Below are positions 24,201 through 33,200 of a DNA stretch of 64,000 nt, one piece after another. This DNA is from Echinometra lucunter (Eukaryota; Echinodermata; Echinoidea; Camarodonta; Echinometridae): NCBI GenBank assembly GCA_029962745.1, contig CM057165.1, positions 20,510,745 through 20,574,744 on the forward strand. Reading direction: 5' to 3'. The stretch's first letter is position 1. Each line of letters starts with the position of its first letter. The notes beneath the pieces were generated by a model, which was given only the letters and a program-made list of their open reading frames with translations, made no database searches and had not been told where the DNA came from. Both the position numbers and the translations under genes were made by a program.

Positions 24201-27200
24201 GTTTAGAGGCAACTTTGTTTCAAACAAAACTATCAATAAGTTGTAATATATAGAATGCTTGTTTTCTTGAAATTTTTTACAGATATCAATGAATGTGCAT
24301 CAGATAATACGAACAATTGTCACAGCATGGCTTCGTGTTCGGACAACGAGGGAAGTTATACATGCTCATGCAATACTGGATACCAGGGTGACGGAATGAC
24401 GTGCACAAGTAAGTAAGACCATTGATGTTTCTGATTAACGAAGAGGAAAACGCGAATGAATTAGCATCTGTAAGTAAAGAAACAGTTTTTGTTAAAACGC
24501 AAAGAAGGATGTATTACACTTGATTTTGATTTGAGTATATTTCGAGTCTCAAAGAGCGCTACAAGAAGGTAATTCTCCGTTGTCTGAGAATTGTTTTCTT
24601 TGCCATTTTCTATATGGCTAACATGGCTAAAGCCAATTCAGGGGCAACTCTGTTTCAAACAAAACTATCAATAAGTTGTAATATATAGAATGCTTGTTTT
24701 CTTGAAATCTTTTACAGATATCAATGAATGTGCATCAGATAATACGAACAATTGTCACACCATGGCTTCGTGTTCGGACAACGAGGGAAGTTATACATGC
24801 TCATGCAATAATGGATACCAGGGTGACGGAATGAGGTGCACAAGTAAGTAAGACTATTGATGTTTCTGATAACGTAGAGAAAAATACGAATGAATTAGTA
24901 TCCGTAAGTATAGTAACAGATTTTGTTAAAATGCAATGAGAGATGTATTAGACTTGATTTTGATTTGAGTATATTTCGAGTCTCAAAGAGCGCTACAAGA
25001 AGGTAATTGTCCGTTGTCTCATAATCATTTTCTTTGCCATTTTTATATGGTTAAATCCAATTTAGAGGCAACTTTGTTTCAAACAAAACTATCAATAAGT
25101 TGTAATATATAGAATACTTTTTTTCTTGAAATCTTTTACAGATATCAATGAATGTGCATCAGATAATACGAACAATTGTCACACCATGGCTTCGTGTTCG
25201 GACAACGAGGGAAGTTATACATGCTCATGCAATACGGGATACCAGGGTGATGGAATGACGTGCACAAGTAAGTAAGACCATTGATGTTTCAGATTAACGA
25301 AGAGGAAAATGCGAATGAATTAGCATCTGTAAGTAAAGAAACAGTTTTTGTTAAAACGCAAAGAAGGATGTATTACACTTGATTTTGATTTGAGTATATT
25401 TCGAGTCTCAAAGAGCGCTACAAGAAGGTAATTCTCCGTTGTCTGAGAATTATTTTCTTTGCCATTTTCTATATGGCTAACATGGCTAAAGCCAATTCAG
25501 GGGCAACTCTGTTTCAAACAAAACTATCAATAAGTTGTAATATATAGAATGCTTGTTTTCTTGAAATCTTTTACAGATATCAATGAATGTGCATCAGATA
25601 ATACGAACAATTGTCACACCATGGCTTCGTGTTCGGACAACGAGGGAAGTTATACATGCTCATGCAATAATGGATACCAGGGTGACGGAATGAGGTGCAC
25701 AAGTAAGTAAGACTATTGATGTTTCTGATAACGTAGAGAAAAATACGAATGAATTAGTAGCCGTAAGTATAGTAACAGATTTTGTTAAAATGCAATGAGA
25801 GATGTATTAGACTTGATTTTGATTTGAGTATATTTCGAGTCTCAAAGAGCGCTACAAGAAGGTAATTGTCCATTGTCTCATAATCATTTTCTTTGCCATT
25901 TTTATATGGTTAAATCCAATTTACAGGCAACTTTGTTTCAAACAAAACTATCAATAAGTTGTAATATAAAGAATGCTTTTTTTCTTGAAATCTTTTACAG
26001 ATATCAATGAATGTGCATCAGATAATACGAACAATTGTCACACCATGGCTTCGTGTTCGGACAACGAGGGAAGTTATACATGCTCATGCAATACTGGATA
26101 CCAGGGTGACGGAATGACGTGCACAAGTAAGTAAGACCATTGATATTTCTGATTAACGAAGAGGAAAATGCGAATGAATTAGCATCTGTAAGTAAAGAAA
26201 CAGTTTTTGTTAAAACGCAAAGAAGGATGTATTAGACTTGATTTTGATCTCATTATATATTGCGAGTGTCAAAGAGCAATATAAGAAGGTAATTGTCCAT
26301 TGTCTCATAATCATTTTCTTTGCCATTTTTATATGGTTAAATCCAATTTACAGGCAACTTTGTTTCAAACAAAACTATCAATAAGTTGTAATATATAGAA
26401 TGCTTGTTTTCTTGAAATCTTTTACAGATATCGATGAATGTGCATCAGATAATACGAACAATTGTCACGCCATGGCTTCGTGTTCGGACAACGAGGGAAG
26501 TTATACATGCTCATGCAATACTGGATACCAGGGTGACGGAATGACGTGCACAAGTAAGTAAGACTATTGATGTTCTGATAGCGTAGAGAAAATGCGAATG
26601 AATAAGTATAGTAACAGATTTTGTTAAAATGCAATGAGAGATGTATTAGACTTGATTTTGATCTCATTATATATTGCGAGTGTCAAGAGCATATAAGAAG
26701 GTAATTGTCCATTGTCTCATAATCATTTTCTTTGCCATTTTATATGGTTAAATCCAATTTACAGGCAACTTTGTTTCAAACAAAACTATCAATAAGTTGT
26801 AATATATAGAATGCTTGTTTTCTTGAAATCTTTTACAGATATCGATGAATGTGCATCAGATAATACGAACAATTGTCACGCCATGGCTTCGTGTTCGGAC
26901 AACGAGGGAAGTTATACATGCTCATGCAATACTGGATACCAGGGTGACGGAATGACGTGCACAAGTAAGTAAGACTATTGATGTTTCTGATAGCGTAGAG
27001 AAAAATGCGAATGAATAAGTATAGTAACAGATTTTGTTAAAATGCAATGAGAGATGTATTAGACTTGATTTTGATCTCATTATATATTTCGAGAGTCGAA
27101 GAGCGCTATAAGAAGGTAATTGTCCATTGTCTCATAATCATTTTCTTTGCCATTTTTATATGGTTAAATCCAATTTACAGGCAACTTTGTTTCAAACAAA

Positions 27201-30200
27201 ACTATCAATATGTTGTAATATATAGAATGCTTGTTTTCTTGAAATCTTTTACAGATATCAATGAATGTGCATTAGATAATACGAACAATTGTCACACCAT
27301 GGCTTCGTGTTCGGACAACGAGGGAAGTTATACATGCTCATGCAATACTGGATACCAGGGTGACGGAATGACGTGCACAAGTAAGTAAGACCATTGATGT
27401 TTCTGATTAACGAAGAGGAAAATGCCAATGAATTAGCATCTGTAAGTAAAGAAACAGTTTTTGTTAAAACGCAAAGAAGGATATATTAGACTTGATTTTC
27501 ATCTCATTATATATTGCGAGTGTCAAAGAGCGCTATAAGAAGGTAATTGTCCATTGTCTCATAATCATTTTCTTTGCCTTTTCGATATGGCTAAAGCCAG
27601 TTTAGAGGCAACTTTGTTTCAAACAAAACTATCAATAAGTTGTAATATATAGAATGCTTGTTTTCTTGAAATTTTTTACAGATATCAATGAATGTGCATC
27701 AGATAATACGAACAATTGTCACACCATGGCTTCGTGTTCGGACAACGAGGGAAGTTATACATGCTCATGCAATACTGGATACCAGGGTAATGGAATGACG
27801 TGCACAAGTAAGTAAGACTATTGATGTTTCTGATAACGTAGAGAAAAATGCGAATGAATAAGTATAGTAACAGATTTTGTTAAAATGCAATGAGAGATTT
27901 ATTAGACTTGATTTTGATCTCATTATATATTTCGAGTGTCGAAGAGCGCTATAAGAAGGTAATTGTCCATTGTCTCATAATCATTTTCTTTGCCTTTTCG
28001 ATATGGCTAAAGCCAGTTTAGAGGCAACTTTGTTTCAAACAAAACTATCAATAAGTTGTAATATATAGAATGCTTGTTTTCTTGAAATTTTTTACAGATA
28101 TCAATGAATGTGCATCAGATAATACGAACAATTGTCACACCATGGCTTCGTGTTCGGACAACGAGGGAAGTTATACATGCTCATGCAATACTGGATACCA
28201 GGGTGACGGAATGACGTGCACAAGTAAGTAAGATTATTGATGTTTCTGATAACGTAGAGAAAAATGCGAATGAATAAGTATAGTAACAGATTTTGTTAAA
28301 ATGCAATGAGAGATGTATTAGACTTGATTTTGATCTCATTATATATTTCGAGTGTCGAAGAGCGCTATAAGAAGGTAATTGTCCATTGTCTCATAATCAT
28401 TTTCTTTGCCATTTTTATATGGTTAAATCCAATTTTACAGGCAACTTTGTTTCAAACAAAACTATCAATAAGTTGTAATATACAGAATGCTTGTTTTCTT
28501 GAAATCTTTTACAGATATCAATGAATGTGCATCAGATAATACGAACAATTGTCACACCATGGCTTCGTGTTCGGACAACGAGGGAAGTTATACATGCTCA
28601 TGCAATACTGGATACCAGGGTGACGGAATGACGTGCACAAGTAAGTAAGACCATTGATGTTTCTGATTAACGAAGAGGAAAATGCGAATGAATTAGCATC
28701 TGTAAGTAAAGAAACAGTTTTTGTTAAAACGCAAAGAAGGATATATTAGACTTGATTTTCATCTCATTATATATTGCGAGTGTCAAAGAGCGCTATAAGA
28801 AGGTAATTGTCCATTGTCTCATAATCATTTTCTTTGCCTTTTCGATATGGCTAAAGCCAGTTTAGAGGCAACTTTGTTTCAAACAAAACTATCAATAAGT
28901 TGTAATATATAGAATGCTTGTTTTCTTGAAATTTTTTACAGATATCAATGAATGTGCATCAGATAATACGAACAATTGTCACACCATGGCTTCGTGTTCG
29001 GACAACGAGGGAAGTTATACATGCTCATGCAATACTGGATACCAGGGTGACGGAATGACGTGCACAAGTAAGTAAGACTATTGATGTTTCTGATAACGTA
29101 GAGAAAAATGCGAATGAATAAGTATAGTAACAGATTTTGTTAAAATGCAATGAGAGATGTATTAGACTTGATTTTGATCTCATTATATATTTCGAGTGTC
29201 GAAGAGCGCTATAAGAAGGTAATTGTCCATTGTCTCATAATCATTTTCTTTGCCATTTTTATATGGTTAAATCCAATTTTACAGGCAACTTTGTTTCAAA
29301 CAAAACTATCAATAAGTTGTAATATACAGAATGCTTGTTTTCTTGAAATCTTTTACAGATATCAATGAATGTGCATCAGATAATACGAACAATTGTCACA
29401 CCATGGCTTCGTGTTCGGACAACGAGGGAAGTTATACATGCTCATGCAATACTGGATACCAGGGTGACGGAATGACGTGCACAAGTAAGTAAGACCATTG
29501 ATGTTTCTGATTAACGAAGAGGAAAATGCGAATGAATTAGCATCTGTAAGTAAAGAAACAGTTTTTGTTAAAACGCAAAGAAGGATCTATTAAACTTGAT
29601 TATGATTTGAGTATATTTGGAGTCTCAAAGAGCGCTATAAAAGTGCATCTCTCCTTTGTCTGAGAATCATTTTCTTTTCCTTTTCGATATGGGTAAAGCC
29701 AGTTTAGAGGCAACCGTGTTTCAAACAAAACTATCAATAAGTTCCAATATATACAATGCTTGTTTTCCTGAAATATTTTACAGATATCGATGAATGTGCA
29801 TCAGATAATACGAACAATTGTCACACCATGGCTTCGTGTTCGGACAACGAGGGAAGTTATACATGCTCATGCAATACTGGATACCAGGGTGACGGAATGA
29901 CGTGCACAAGTAAGTAAGACCGTTGATGTTTCTGATTAACGAAGAGGAAAATGCGAATGAATTAGCATCTGTAAGTAAAGAAACAGTTTTTGTTAAAACG
30001 CAAAGAAGGATGTATTAGACTTGATTTTGATTTGAGTATATTTCGAGTCTCAAAGAGCGCTACAAGAAGGTAATTCTCCGTTGTCTGAGAATTATTTTCT
30101 TTCCCATTTTCTATATGGGTAACATGGCTAAAGCCAATTCAGAGGCAACTCTGTTTCAAACAAAACCATCAATTAGTTGTAATATATACAATGCTTGTTT

Positions 30201-33200
30201 TCTTGAAATCTTTTACAGATATCGATGAATGTGCAACAGATAATACGAACAATTGTCACGCCATGGCTTCGTGTACGGACAACGAGGGAAGTTATACATG
30301 CTCATGCAATACTGGATACCAGGGTGACGGAATGACGTGCACAAGTAAGTAAGACCATTGATGTTTCAGATTAACGAAGAGGAAAATGCGAATGAATTAG
30401 CATCTGTAAGTAAAGAAACAGTTTTTGTTAAAACGCAAAGAAGGATGTATTAGACTTGATTATGATTTTAGTATATTTCGAGTCTCAAAGAGCGCTACAA
30501 GAAGGTAATTGTCCGTTGTCTCATAATCATTTTCTTTGCCATTTTTATATGGTTAAATCCAATTTACAGGCAACTTTGTTTCAAACAAAACTATCAATAA
30601 GTTGTAATATATAGAATGCTTGTTTTCTTGAAATCTTGTACAGATATCAATGAATGTGCATCAGATAATACGAACAATTGTCACACCATGGCTTCGTGTT
30701 CGGACAACGAGGGAAGTTATACATGCTCATGCAATACTGGATACCAGGGTGACGGAATGACGTGCACAAGTAAGTAAGACCATTGATGTTTCTGATTAAC
30801 GAAGAGGAAAATGCGAATGAATTAGCATCTGTAAGTAAAGAAACAGTTTTTGTTAAAATGCAAAGAAGGATGTATTAGACTTGATTTTGATTTGAGTATA
30901 TTTCGAGTCTCAAAGAGCGCTACAAGAAGGTAATTCTCCGTTGTCTGAGAATTATTTTCTTTCCCATTTTCTATATGGCTAACATGGCTAAAGCCAATTC
31001 AGAGGCAACTCTGTTTCAAACAAAACCATCAATAAGTTGTAATATATACAATGCTTCTTTTCTTGAAATCTTTTACAGATATCGATGAATGTGCAACAGA
31101 TAATACGAACAATTGTCACGCCATGGCTTCGTGTACGGACAACGAGGGAAGTTATACATGCTCATGCAATACTGGATACCAGGGTGACGGAATGACGTGC
31201 ACAAGTAAGTAAGACCATTGATGTTTCTGACAACGAAGAGAAAAATGCGAAGAAATTAGCATCTGTAAGTAAAGTAACAGTTTTTGTTAAAACGCAAAGA
31301 AGTATGATAGACTTGATTTTCATCTCACTATATATTTCGAGTGTGAAAGTGCGCTATAAGAAGGTAATTGTCCGTTGTCTCATAATCATTTTCTTTGCCA
31401 TTTTTACATGGTTAAATCCAATTTACCGGCAACTTTGTTTCAAACAAAACTATCAATAAGTTGTAATATATAGAATGCTTGTTTTCTTGAAATCTTTTAC
31501 AGATATCGATGAATGTGCATCAGATAATACGAACAATTGTCACACCATGGCTTCGTGTTCGGACAACGAGGGAAGTTATACATGCTCATGCAATACTGGA
31601 TACCAGGGTGACGGTATGACTTGCTCAAGTAAGTAAGACCACTGATGTTTCTGATAACGAAGAGAAAAATGCGAATGAATCAGCATCTGTAAGTAAAGAA
31701 ACAGTTTTTGTTAAAACGCAAAGAAGGATGTATTAGACTTGATTTTGATTTTAGTATGTTTCGAGTCTCAAAGAGCGCTATAAGAAGGTAATTCTCCGTT
31801 TTCTGAGAATTATTTTCTTTGCCATTTTCTATATGGCTAACATGGCTAAAGCCAATTCAGGGGCAACTCTGTTTCAAACAAAACCATCAATAAGTTGTAA
31901 TATATGCAATGCTTCTTTTCTTGAAATCTTTTACAGATATCGATGAATGTGCATCAGATAATACGAACAATTGTCACACCATGGCTTCGTGTTCGGACAA
32001 CGAGGGAAGTTATACATGCTCATGCAATACTGGATACCAGGGTGACGGTATGACTTGCTCAAGTAAGTAAGACCACTGATGTTTCTGATAACGAAGAGAA
32101 AAATGCGAATGAATCAGCATCTGTAAGTAAAGAAACAGTTTTTGTTAAAACGCAAAGAAGGATGTATTAGACTTGATTTTGATTTTAGTATGTTTCGAGT
32201 CTCAAAGAGCGCTATAAGAAGGTAATTCTCCGTTTTCTGAGAATTATTTTCTTTGCCATTTTCTATATGGCTAACATGGCTAAAGCCAATTCAGGGGCAA
32301 CTCTGTTTCAAACAAAACCATCAATAAGTTGTAATATATACAATGCTTGTTTTCTTGAAATCTTTTACAGATATCGATGAATGTGGAACAGGTAATACGA
32401 ACAATTGTCACGCCATGGCTTCGTGTTCGGACAACGAGGGAAGTTATACATGCTCATGCAATACTGGATACCAGGGTGACGGAATGACGTGCACAAGTAA
32501 GAAAGATCATTGATGTTTCTGATAACGAAGAGAAAAATGCGAATGAATTAGCATCTGTAAGTAAAGTAACAGATTTTGTTAAAACGCAAAGAAGGATGTA
32601 TTAAATCTGATTATGATTTCAGTATATTTCGAGTCTGAGATGTAATTTTTCATTACCTAGCAATCATTATCTTTGTCGTTTCCTATATCGCTAAAGCAAA
32701 TTTAAAGGAAAATCCTTTTCAAACAAAACTATCAATAAGTTGTAATATATACAGCGCTTGTTTTCATTAAATCTTTTACAGATATCGATGAATGTGCATC
32801 AGATAATTCGAACAATTGTCACGCCATGGCTTCGTGTTCGGACAACGAGGGAAGTTATACATGCTCATGCAATACTGGATACCAGGGTGACGGAATGACG
32901 TGCACAAGTAAGTAAGACCATTGATGTTTCTGATTAACGAAGAGGAAAATGCGAATGAATTAGCATCTGTAAGTAAAGAAACAGTTTTTGTTAAAACGCA
33001 AAGAAGGATGTATTAGACTTGATTTTGATCTCATTATATATTGCGAGTGTCAAAGAGCGCTATTAGAAGGTAATTGTCCATTGTCTCATAATCATTTTTT
33101 TTGCCATTTTTATATGGTTAAATCCAATTTTACAGGCAACTTTGTTTCAAACAAAACTATCAATAAGTTGTAATATACAGAATGCTTGTTTTCTTGAAAT

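Noticed and set aside
28306..28524. Repeated 72-residue frame (start MRDVLDLIL) in EGF introns, also at 29150 and 34261
   Set aside because: It lies within introns, overlaps the acceptor and recurs only because the introns are duplicated.
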